From JBBDIX01 sp040880235 (lineage in GTDB: Bacteria; Actinomycetota; Nitriliruptoria; Nitriliruptorales; Nitriliruptoraceae), in contig JBBDIX010000075.1 in NCBI GenBank assembly GCA_040880235.1, positions 1 to 14,027 of the forward strand: a DNA stretch of 14,027 nt. Reading direction: 5' to 3'. Below are positions 6,791 through 11,686 of the stretch, in pieces. Position numbers and translations under genes: made by a program. The first letter of the stretch is position 1; each line of letters begins with the position of its first letter. The notes beneath the pieces were generated by a model. That model saw only the letters and a list, made by a program, of their open reading frames with translations. It was not told the origin of the DNA and made no database searches.

Positions 6791-7264
6791 GTGACGCGTC
6801 GCACGACGCCTGACGATGTCGCCGGGTCTGCAGACTCCGGCGTCTTCACCGACGGATCCTCGATCCCCAACCCGGGTCCCGGGGGTTGGGCCGCCGTCTG
6901 GGTCATCGACGGGGTGGTCATCGACGAGGTCTCGGGCAGTGACCCGGACACCACGAACAACCGCATGGAACTACAGGCCATCCTTGGCGCGCTCGATCTC
7001 GTTCCCGCCGGCACACCGACGGTCATCCACAGCGACTCGAACCTCGCGGTGCGGACCGTGAACGAGTGGGCCGCAGGGTGGGAGCAACGGGGATGGCGCC
7101 GCCGGACCGGGCCGGTCGAGAACCTCGACCTCGTCAGGCGCCTGTACGAGGCCATGCGAGCACGCCCGGAACTGGAACTACGGTGGATTCGGGCGCACGT
7201 GGGCCACGAGTGGAACGAGTACGCCGACCGCCTCGCCAACGCTGCTGCGCAACAGGCACGCTGA
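6791..7264 (+). CDS. rnhA: Ribonuclease HI
   Basis: RNase HI cuts the RNA strand of RNA-DNA hybrids, removing R-loops and primers. The 157-residue protein carries the complete active site: D21 in GVFTDGSSIPNPGPGGW, E60 in TTNNRMELQA, D82 in IHSDSNLAV and D146 in WNEYADRLAN, with the helper His136 in WIRAHVGHEW. The basic handle WEQRGWRRRTGPVENLDL (97-114) matches the hybrid-binding protrusion of the E. coli type. Length equals the single-domain enzyme (E. coli 155), with no extra acid phosphatase domain. Start is GTG 6791, the only suitable in-frame start between the upstream stop and the first conserved strand. No Shine-Dalgarno is visible, which suggests translational coupling to the zinc-ribbon gene or a leaderless start. 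It converges on azlD with a 12-bp gap and no clear hairpin between. Confidence 0.96.
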   Translation: MTRRTTPDDVAGSADSGVFTDGSSIPNPGPGGWAAVWVIDGVVIDEVSGSDPDTTNNRMELQAILGALDLVPAGTPTVIHSDSNLAVRTVNEWAAGWEQRGWRRRTGPVENLDLVRRLYEAMRARPELELRWIRAHVGHEWNEYADRLANAAAQQAR

Positions 7265-7276
7265 GACCCGGTCCCG

Positions 7277-7588
7277 TCACCCCCACCCGAACAGGGTCCG
7301 TGTCAGTGCCGTGACCCCGGCACCCACGATGACCACGACGGCGAACGGGGCCCTCAGTACGACCGCGATCGCCGCCGCGGCCACGCCCACGACCCGGGCG
7401 TCGACCACGACCCCGGTACCGGCCCCGAACGTCTGGCTGGCGACGAGTGCGGCGAGCAGTGCGGCCGGCAGCAGGTGTGCGACCTGTCGGGTGCGTCTCG
7501 GCAGTTCCCGTCCGGACGCCATGGCCGGACCGGCGAACTTCATGAGGTACGTGCCCACGGCGAGCAGCAGCAGTGCGACCACGGTCAT
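7277..7588 (-). CDS. azlD: AzlD family branched-chain amino-acid transport subunit
   Basis: This small hydrophobic membrane protein of 103 residues is the partner of AzlC in export of branched-chain amino acids. It has about three to four membrane segments: residues 2-18, a long central hydrophobic stretch after the charged RELPRRTRQ (about 37-58), and 62-98 in one or two passes. The family mark TYLMKFAGPAM lies at the end of the first helix. Its ATG overlaps the azlC stop by 4 bases (ATGA, 7585-7588), so the two are translationally coupled. It is the last gene of the pair, converging on rnhA. The length is typical for AzlD (about 100-110). Confidence 0.88.
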   Translation of the reverse strand: MTVVALLLLAVGTYLMKFAGPAMASGRELPRRTRQVAHLLPAALLAALVASQTFGAGTGVVVDARVVGVAAAAIAVVLRAPFAVVVIVGAGVTALTRTLFGWG

Positions 7589-8286
7589 GTCTGCTCCTCG
7601 CGCATCAGCAGGGGCAGTGCGACGAACGCGCCGATGGCCGCCGCGATGACCGGCACTCCGGGCGGGGTCACGGGCGTGAGGGCGACGGCGAGCACCGCAC
7701 CGAGCCCGGCCGCGACACGGCCCGACGTCGATCGAAGCCACGGGGCCAGGAGGGCCAGGAATCCCGCGGGAAACGCGGCATCGACACCGAAGGTCCGTGG
7801 ATCCCCGATGAGCTGCCCGCCGTACGCCCCGAGGGCCGTGGCGCCGATCCATGTCGTGACGACCGTCCACCCTGCCAGCCGGAACCTGCGGGGCACCTCG
7901 TCGCGCGGTCCCGCGAGCCCGAGAGCGACGGACTCGTCGACCACGAGGTATCCGTCGAGTGCGCGGCGCCAGAGCCGTCCCCGGGGCAGGTGTGGAGCGA
8001 TCGCGAAGCCAAACGCCAGATACCGCGCGTTGAGCAGCAGTCCGCTCGCGGCCCCGAGCAGTGGACTTCCCCCTGCGGCGATCACGCCCACGAACGCGAA
8101 CTGCGAACCACCGGCGAGCACGAGGACGCTCGACAGCGTCGCCAGCCAGGGAGACAGGCCGGCGTTCACCGCGAGCACGCCGTAGGACAGGCCGTACATG
8201 CCCACGGCGGCGCCCACCGGCAGTGCCCGGGACAGGGCCGGATCGAGGGAGCGGGACGATCGTCTCGTCCGGATCAGCGCACGCAT
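7585..8286 (-). CDS. azlC: AzlC family ABC-independent branched-chain amino-acid exporter, large subunit
   Basis: This 233-residue inner-membrane protein forms, with AzlD, an LIV-E type exporter for branched-chain amino acids. Motifs of the family seen in order are ALPVGAAVGMYGLSYG near the N-terminus, VLAGGSQFAFVG, SGLLLNARYLAFGFAIAPHL, and DGYLVVDESVALGL (the conserved D-E/S region), followed by several long hydrophobic helices. There is a positively charged cytoplasmic N-terminus (RALIRTRRSSRS). The start is ATG 8286; the frame runs to 8319 but no ribosome site supports that. It is divergent from an XRE/cupin gene, a common arrangement for a local regulator. The promoter is probably the CAGAAT box 8 bases before ATG. 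Substrate is inferred from the family, not from the sequence itself. Confidence 0.9.
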   Translation of the reverse strand: MRALIRTRRSSRSLDPALSRALPVGAAVGMYGLSYGVLAVNAGLSPWLATLSSVLVLAGGSQFAFVGVIAAGGSPLLGAASGLLLNARYLAFGFAIAPHLPRGRLWRRALDGYLVVDESVALGLAGPRDEVPRRFRLAGWTVVTTWIGATALGAYGGQLIGDPRTFGVDAAFPAGFLALLAPWLRSTSGRVAAGLGAVLAVALTPVTPPGVPVIAAAIGAFVALPLLMREEQT

Positions 8287-8293
8287 TGGTCGG

Positions 8294-8300
8294 TATTCTG
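8294..8300. promoter_or_regulatory. Overlapping divergent -10 boxes between azlC and the XRE regulator
   Basis: The plus strand reads TATTCT (8294-8299), a good -10 box for the regulator. The same bases on the minus strand give CAGAAT (8300-8295), 8 bases before the azlC ATG. The two promoters would therefore share one melting region. No clear -35 is seen on either side. Confidence 0.35.
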
Positions 8301-8337
8301 CACGCAGTTGGCGGCGCACGCAGATCGGGCCCGTGCA

Positions 8338-8354
8338 GTGCGCGTACGGCGCAC
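8338..8354. promoter_or_regulatory. Candidate operator: inverted repeat GTGCGC-n5-GCGCAC
   Basis: These are perfect 6-base arms around GTACG, an odd-spaced dyad of the size bound by XRE-type dimers. It lies downstream of the presumed regulator -10 box and 60 bases before the regulator's ATG. Autoregulation by the XRE/cupin protein is the natural inference. Confidence 0.35.
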
Positions 8355-8368
8355 GGAACCAACGATCC

Positions 8369-8393
8369 GGTCGGCCGGACAGCCGGACGGACC
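8369..8393 (+). other. GC-rich hairpin in the XRE regulator leader
   Basis: GGTC and GCCGG pair with CCGG and GACC across a small internal mismatch and an ACAG loop, directly before the AGGAG ribosome site at 8402. It could limit access to that site or be a second protein-binding dyad. Confidence 0.25.
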
Positions 8394-8413
8394 ATGGCGA
8401 CAGGAGTCAGCGC

Positions 8414-9001
8414 ATGGGCCTCGACTGGAAGCGACCGGACGCCCGCGTCGACGCGAGTGCCCTGCGTGACCGGATGGCGTCGACGGTCCGTGACCTGCGG
8501 GCACGGGATGGACGAAGTCTCGCAGAGCTCGCTCGCGCCGCCGGCATCGGCAAGTCGACACTGCACGCGATCGAGTCCGGCCAGGCCAGCCCGGGCATCG
8601 AGACCCTGTGGGCCCTGGCCGGGGCGCTCGACGTGCCGTTCGGTGCGCTGCTCGAACCGGCGACGTCGAACGTCCGGGTCGTGCGTGCGGGCCAGGGGCC
8701 GCTCATCGGCAGTGACGACGACGTGCTTCGCGCACGCCTGCTCGCCAGCACCCCGTCCGGCGCACGCGTCGAGGTGTACGCCGTGACCATCAGGGACCAG
8801 GGGGAACGCGACGCGGAGGCCCACGGGGCCGGAACGGTCGAGCACGTGCTCGTGACCTCGGGACGACTCCGTGTCGGTCCCGTCGACGGTACGGTCACGC
8901 TCGATCCGGGCGATCTGGCGTCCTTTGCCGGGGATCGGGCCCATCGATACGCCGCCGTCGATGGTCCTGCAGAGGCGATCCTGCTGATCGAGTACGCCTG
9001 A
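8414..9001 (+). CDS. XRE-family transcriptional regulator with C-terminal cupin domain
   Basis: This 195-residue DNA-binding protein has an N-terminal Cro/C1-type helix-turn-helix (about 17-80), with SLAELARAAGIGKSTLHAIE (35-54) covering the turn and recognition helix. The C-terminal cupin barrel (about 115-193) shows EHVLVTSGRLRVGPVDG and LDPGDLASFAGDRAHRY as the two cupin motifs. Cupins of this group bind a small ligand, often an amino acid or related metabolite. Start ATG 8414 has a clear AGGAG 7 bases upstream; the frame open to 8198 is an overrun. It is divergent from azlCD, which suggests it controls that exporter. Two enzyme genes follow on the same strand at 53 and 29 bp, so they may share its transcript. 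The ligand is unknown. Confidence 0.92.
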   Translation: MGLDWKRPDARVDASALRDRMASTVRDLRARDGRSLAELARAAGIGKSTLHAIESGQASPGIETLWALAGALDVPFGALLEPATSNVRVVRAGQGPLIGSDDDVLRARLLASTPSGARVEVYAVTIRDQGERDAEAHGAGTVEHVLVTSGRLRVGPVDGTVTLDPGDLASFAGDRAHRYAAVDGPAEAILLIEYA

Positions 9002-9054
9002 CTCCTCGGCCAGATCGACACCATCACGGCGGTCCGCAGCCATCGAGGTGTCCC

Positions 9055-10029
9055 ATGCGCGCCGTCGTCTACGACCGAACTGGAGCCGCCGCCGACGTGC
9101 TGCGGCTGGTGGAGGTACCAGACCCGGCACCCGGCCCCGGTCAGGTCCGCGTCCGGATCGAGTGGTCGGGGGTCAATCCGAGCGACGTCAAGCGTCGTGT
9201 CAGCGGCGTCGGCCTCCCCGAAGACGGCCACCGGATCCCGCACCAGGACGGCGGCGGGGTGATCGATCAGGTGGGAGACGGGGTCGACGCGGCACGCATC
9301 GGTGAACGTGTGTGGATCCACCACGCAGCGAAGGACGACCCCTTCGGAACGGCCGCGGAGTACACGTGTGTAGCGGAGCATCGGGCCATGGCCCTGCCCG
9401 ACGGTGTCAGCACGCGCACCGGAGCCGGGTTGGGCGTGCCCTACATGACCGCGTACCACGCGCTCTTCGACCGCGGTGGAGTGCTCGGACGCACGGTACT
9501 GGTGACCGGGGGAGCAGGCGCCTGTGGGCTGGCCGCCGTGCAGCTCGGCCGACATGCCGGCGGGCGGGTCATCGCGACGGTCAGCACCGAGGCCAAGGCC
9601 GACGTCGCTCGACGTGGCGGAGCTCACCACGTGCTGAGGTACACCGCGGAGGATCACCGCGACCACCTGGCGGCTGCCGTTCCGTACGGCATCGACCACG
9701 TGGTCGACGTCGCGCTGGCGAGCAACATCGGGACGTACGCCGATCTGCTCAGTCCCGGCGCGACGGTGGTGGCCTACGCCCGCGAAGACGAGGATCCGGT
9801 CCTGCCGATGCGGCTGCTCACGGTTCGAAACGTCGACGTGCGGTTCATGATGGTCTACCAGCTGCAGGCCCATCAGCATCGCGCGGCCGTACGCGGCATC
9901 GCGTCCGCGCTCGAGGAAGGTGTCGCCGGCCCCCTCGAGTTCGTGGAGTACGACCTGGAGGACGTGGTGGCTGCGCACGAGATGGTCGAACAGGGAGCCG
10001 AGGGTAAGGTCGTCGTTCGCGTGGCGTGA
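9055..10029 (+). CDS. NADPH:quinone oxidoreductase-like zinc-independent alcohol dehydrogenase (MDR superfamily)
   Basis: This 324-residue cytosolic reductase has a GroES-like N-terminal domain (about 1-125, with DPAPGPGQVRVRIEWSGVNP) and a Rossmann nucleotide-binding domain (about 125-265). The nucleotide loop VLVTGGAGACGLAAVQLG (148-165) is the quinone-reductase version, and no zinc-binding Cys/His set is present. This places it with quinone or enone reductases rather than true alcohol dehydrogenases. NADPH preference is probable from the family. The start ATG 9055 has GAGG 6 bases upstream. It lies 53 bp after the XRE/cupin gene and 29 bp before the sulfurtransferase gene, so it is probably the middle gene of an operon. 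The physiological substrate cannot be read from the sequence. Confidence 0.88.
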   Translation: MRAVVYDRTGAAADVLRLVEVPDPAPGPGQVRVRIEWSGVNPSDVKRRVSGVGLPEDGHRIPHQDGGGVIDQVGDGVDAARIGERVWIHHAAKDDPFGTAAEYTCVAEHRAMALPDGVSTRTGAGLGVPYMTAYHALFDRGGVLGRTVLVTGGAGACGLAAVQLGRHAGGRVIATVSTEAKADVARRGGAHHVLRYTAEDHRDHLAAAVPYGIDHVVDVALASNIGTYADLLSPGATVVAYAREDEDPVLPMRLLTVRNVDVRFMMVYQLQAHQHRAAVRGIASALEEGVAGPLEFVEYDLEDVVAAHEMVEQGAEGKVVVRVA

Positions 10030-10045
10030 CCGACATGCCGGTGCG

Positions 10046-10051
10046 AGGAGG
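10046..10051 (+). promoter_or_regulatory. Ribosome binding site that sets the sulfurtransferase start
   Basis: A full AGGAGG lies 7 bases before GTG at 10059. This is the best ribosome site in the window. It rules against the earlier in-frame starts at 10026 (GTG overlapping the previous stop), 10035 and 10041. Confidence 0.75.
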
Positions 10052-10058
10052 CGCGAAC

Positions 10059-10910
10059 GTGGAGAAGCAACCGATCGTTGAGCCGGAGTGGCTGGCCGAC
10101 CACCTCGAGGACCCATCCGTGGTCGTCGCAGAGGTCGAGATCGAGAAGGACCGCCCGGACTACACCTCCGGGCACATTCCCGGCGCCCAGGGCTGGTACT
10201 GGAAGGACGTCGCGTGGGACGATCTCCAACGCCAGTTTCCCCAGCCGGACGTGATGGCCCGGCGGCTCGGTGAGCGGGGCGTCGGGGACGACACCACCCT
10301 GGTGCTGTACGGCCAGCGCAATCAGTTCGCCACCTACGTCTACTGGATCGCCACCGAACTGTGCGGTCTGACCAACGTCCACGTCCTCGACGGCGGCAAG
10401 AAGGGCTGGCAGGCACTCGGCCAGCCGCTCAGCCACGACGAGGTGCTCGGGACCCCGGTGGAGCGAACGATCCCCGACTGGCCACGCAACGATCGCAGCC
10501 GGATCCATCGTGAGGTCCTGCTCGCGGCACTCGAGGGTGCCACGCCGCGCCTCCTCGATGCGCGCGTCGAGGAGGAGTACGACGGGCGCCGGGTGAAGGC
10601 CGGGACGGGCCTGGATCACGGGGCCACCCGGCACGGGCACATCCCCGGCGCTCGCAACCTCGTCTACGAACGTTTCATGGATCCTGACACCGGGCGGTTC
10701 CGCTCGCGTGAGGATCTGGCTGCGCTCTTCGCGGAGTTCGAGGCCACTCCGGACCAGACCGACGACGTCGTCGCGTACTGCCGGCTCGGACATCGGGCGA
10801 GCATGGTCTGGTTCGTCGCCACCCAGCTGCTGGGCTACGACCACCTGCGCGTGTACGACGGGTCGTGGACCGAGTGGGGAAGCCTCGTGGGCGTGCCGGT
10901 CGAGAAGTGA
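10059..10910 (+). CDS. sseA: Two-domain rhodanese sulfurtransferase (thiosulfate/3-mercaptopyruvate type)
   Basis: This cytosolic enzyme of 283 residues moves a sulfane sulfur from thiosulfate or 3-mercaptopyruvate to an acceptor such as cyanide or a thiol. It has an inactive N-terminal rhodanese domain (about 8-130, with YTSGHIPGAQGW and VLDGGKKGW) and a catalytic C-terminal domain (about 150-283). The active-site Cys241 is in YCRLGHRAS, and the C-terminal end carries YDGSWTEWGSLVGVPVE, as in the actinobacterial SseA/CysA group. The loop CRLGHR resembles mycobacterial CRIGER more than the bovine CRKGVT or the MST CGSGVT loop, so donor preference is open. It lies 29 bp after the quinone oxidoreductase gene and is followed by a terminator hairpin. 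The symbol is by family resemblance. Confidence 0.9.
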   Translation: MEKQPIVEPEWLADHLEDPSVVVAEVEIEKDRPDYTSGHIPGAQGWYWKDVAWDDLQRQFPQPDVMARRLGERGVGDDTTLVLYGQRNQFATYVYWIATELCGLTNVHVLDGGKKGWQALGQPLSHDEVLGTPVERTIPDWPRNDRSRIHREVLLAALEGATPRLLDARVEEEYDGRRVKAGTGLDHGATRHGHIPGARNLVYERFMDPDTGRFRSREDLAALFAEFEATPDQTDDVVAYCRLGHRASMVWFVATQLLGYDHLRVYDGSWTEWGSLVGVPVEK

Positions 10911-10911
10911 G

Positions 10912-10937
10912 CCGGCCGGGCCGCTGTGCCCGACCGG
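10912..10937 (+). terminator. Probable terminator after the sulfurtransferase gene
   Basis: CCGGCCGGGC pairs with GCCCGACCGG (10-base arms, one C-A mismatch) around a 6-base loop, starting 2 bases after the stop. It is followed by TTC rather than a full T-tract. It would end the XRE-oxidoreductase-sulfurtransferase transcript. Confidence 0.6.
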
Positions 10938-10947
10938 TTCAGGACCC

Positions 10948-10977
10948 TTGACCCACGGGCTGGTGCCCTGTGACCCT
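10948..10977 (+). promoter_or_regulatory. Candidate promoter for the two-helix membrane protein gene
   Basis: TTGACC (10948-10953), an 18-base spacer and GACCCT (10972-10977) give a good -35 and a fair -10 that lacks the first T of TAnnnT. Transcription would begin near 10984, leaving a leader of about 118 bases. Confidence 0.35.
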
Positions 10978-11013
10978 CGTCGTCGGCCGCCATTCCGAAG
11001 ACTCTGTGCACAT

Positions 11014-11059
11014 GCCGTCGCACGACGGCGCGCCGGGCCCGGGATGCTCGCCGGCCCGG
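11014..11059 (+). other. Two adjacent hairpins in the leader of the membrane protein gene
   Basis: The first is GCCGTC-GCAC-GACGGC (11014-11029), a perfect 6-bp stem with a tetraloop. The second is CCGGGCC with GGCCCGG (11033-11039 and 11053-11059), a perfect 7-bp stem with a 13-base loop. Both lie between the presumed promoter and the ATG at 11102. They may be a structured leader or attenuator-like element, or just GC-rich coincidence. The rest of 10938-11101 shows nothing else recognisable. Confidence 0.35.
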
Positions 11060-11101
11060 AGAGCCAACCGGATCGACCGACCAGAAGTGAGGACACGAAC
11101 C

Positions 11102-11536
11102 ATGAACATCTCCCGCAAGATCACCTCCATCGCCGCGATCGTCCTCGGCGTGCTGCTCGTCGTGGGTGGCATCGGCACCTGGGCGATGGTGAGCTCCACG
11201 CTCGCCGAACAGCGCATCGAGGTCCCCGAGGATGGCGGACGCATGGCGGGCAAGCAGGTCCGCGGACCGTTCACGGCGTATGCGCAGGCCGAGGTGATCG
11301 ACATGCACACGCTGACGATCACCGAGGGACAGACCTACGCCGAGCTCGACCGTGAGGACCCGCGGCGCGCGACGGCGATGAACTCCTCGTTCCTGCAGGC
11401 CTCCCTGTTCACCTCCATCCTCGCCTTCGGGGTCTCGGCCATGGCGATCGGCATGGGCGTGCTCTTCGTCCTGCTGGGAATCGGCATCCGTGACGTGAAC
11501 CAGCGCCTCGACACCCTGCAGCCCCAGCACGCCTGA
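11102..11536 (+). CDS. Small two-helix membrane protein of unknown function ('LigA' name family)
   Basis: This 144-residue protein has a short basic N-terminus (NISRK), a first membrane helix (about 8-31), a roughly 70-residue loop that should face outside, and a second helix (about 103-129) before a short polar tail. The loop holds GPFTAYAQAEVI (55-66), TYAELDREDPRR (78-89) and SSFLQASLFTSILAFGV (95-111), which I recognise from an actinobacterial family often labelled 'aromatic ring-opening dioxygenase LigA'. Nothing here resembles a dioxygenase: there is no metal-binding site and the protein is mostly membrane and loop, so that label is probably wrong. ATG 11102 has GAGG 9 bases upstream (11089-11092); the frame open to 10970 is an overrun. 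It stands alone between two hairpin terminators. Function unknown. Confidence 0.85.
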   Translation: MNISRKITSIAAIVLGVLLVVGGIGTWAMVSSTLAEQRIEVPEDGGRMAGKQVRGPFTAYAQAEVIDMHTLTITEGQTYAELDREDPRRATAMNSSFLQASLFTSILAFGVSAMAIGMGVLFVLLGIGIRDVNQRLDTLQPQHA

Positions 11537-11575
11537 CCCGAGAGGTCGGTCCGGGCGCACGCCGCGCCTCGGCCC

Positions 11576-11622
11576 CGATCGCCCGGCCTGCCGCGCCCTG
11601 CGCGACGGCGGCCGGGCGATCG
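11576..11622 (+). terminator. Very strong intrinsic terminator-like hairpin
   Basis: CGATCGCCCGGCC (11576-11588) and GGCCGGGCGATCG (11610-11622) are perfect 13-base arms. Inside, GCCG (11590-11593) pairs with CGGC (11606-11609), so the stem is 17 bp with a single bulged T and a 12-base loop. It lies 39 bp after the membrane protein stop and is followed by TCGTTGCT, a weak T-rich tail. It isolates that gene from the molybdenum enzyme gene downstream. Confidence 0.75.
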
Positions 11623-11662
11623 TCGTTGCTGCCCGACGTGGTGGCCTGACCACGCCTCGCGC

Positions 11663-11668
11663 TACCCT
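11663..11668 (+). promoter_or_regulatory. Candidate -10 box (TACCCT) of the molybdenum enzyme gene
   Basis: TACCCT fits TAnnnT and lies 18 bases before ATG 11687. Transcription would start near 11675, just at the GGGAGG ribosome site (11675-11680, 6-base spacer), giving a very short leader. No clear -35 is seen. Confidence 0.4.
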
Positions 11669-11686
11669 TCCGCCGGGAGGCGATCC

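Noticed and set aside
7277..9130. 617-codon minus-strand frame joining azlD to a long upstream extension
   Set aside because: Only the last 103 codons (from ATG 7588) match AzlD; the rest runs antisense to the XRE gene and through azlC in the wrong frame.
10026..10058. GTGA overlap start for the sulfurtransferase, coupled to the oxidoreductase stop
   Set aside because: Attractive as an overlap, but the full AGGAGG at 10046-10051 lies downstream of it and points to GTG 10059, which also gives the normal family N-terminus.
8407..10416. 669-codon minus-strand frame across the XRE, oxidoreductase and sulfurtransferase genes
   Set aside because: It lies opposite three genes with recognisable domains, and its composition (Arg, Ser, Pro) is typical of a GC-rich shadow frame.
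10970..11101. 44-residue N-terminal extension of the two-helix membrane protein
   Set aside because: The extension is polar and holds the leader hairpins; the helix-preceding NISRK start at 11102 with GAGG upstream fits the family.
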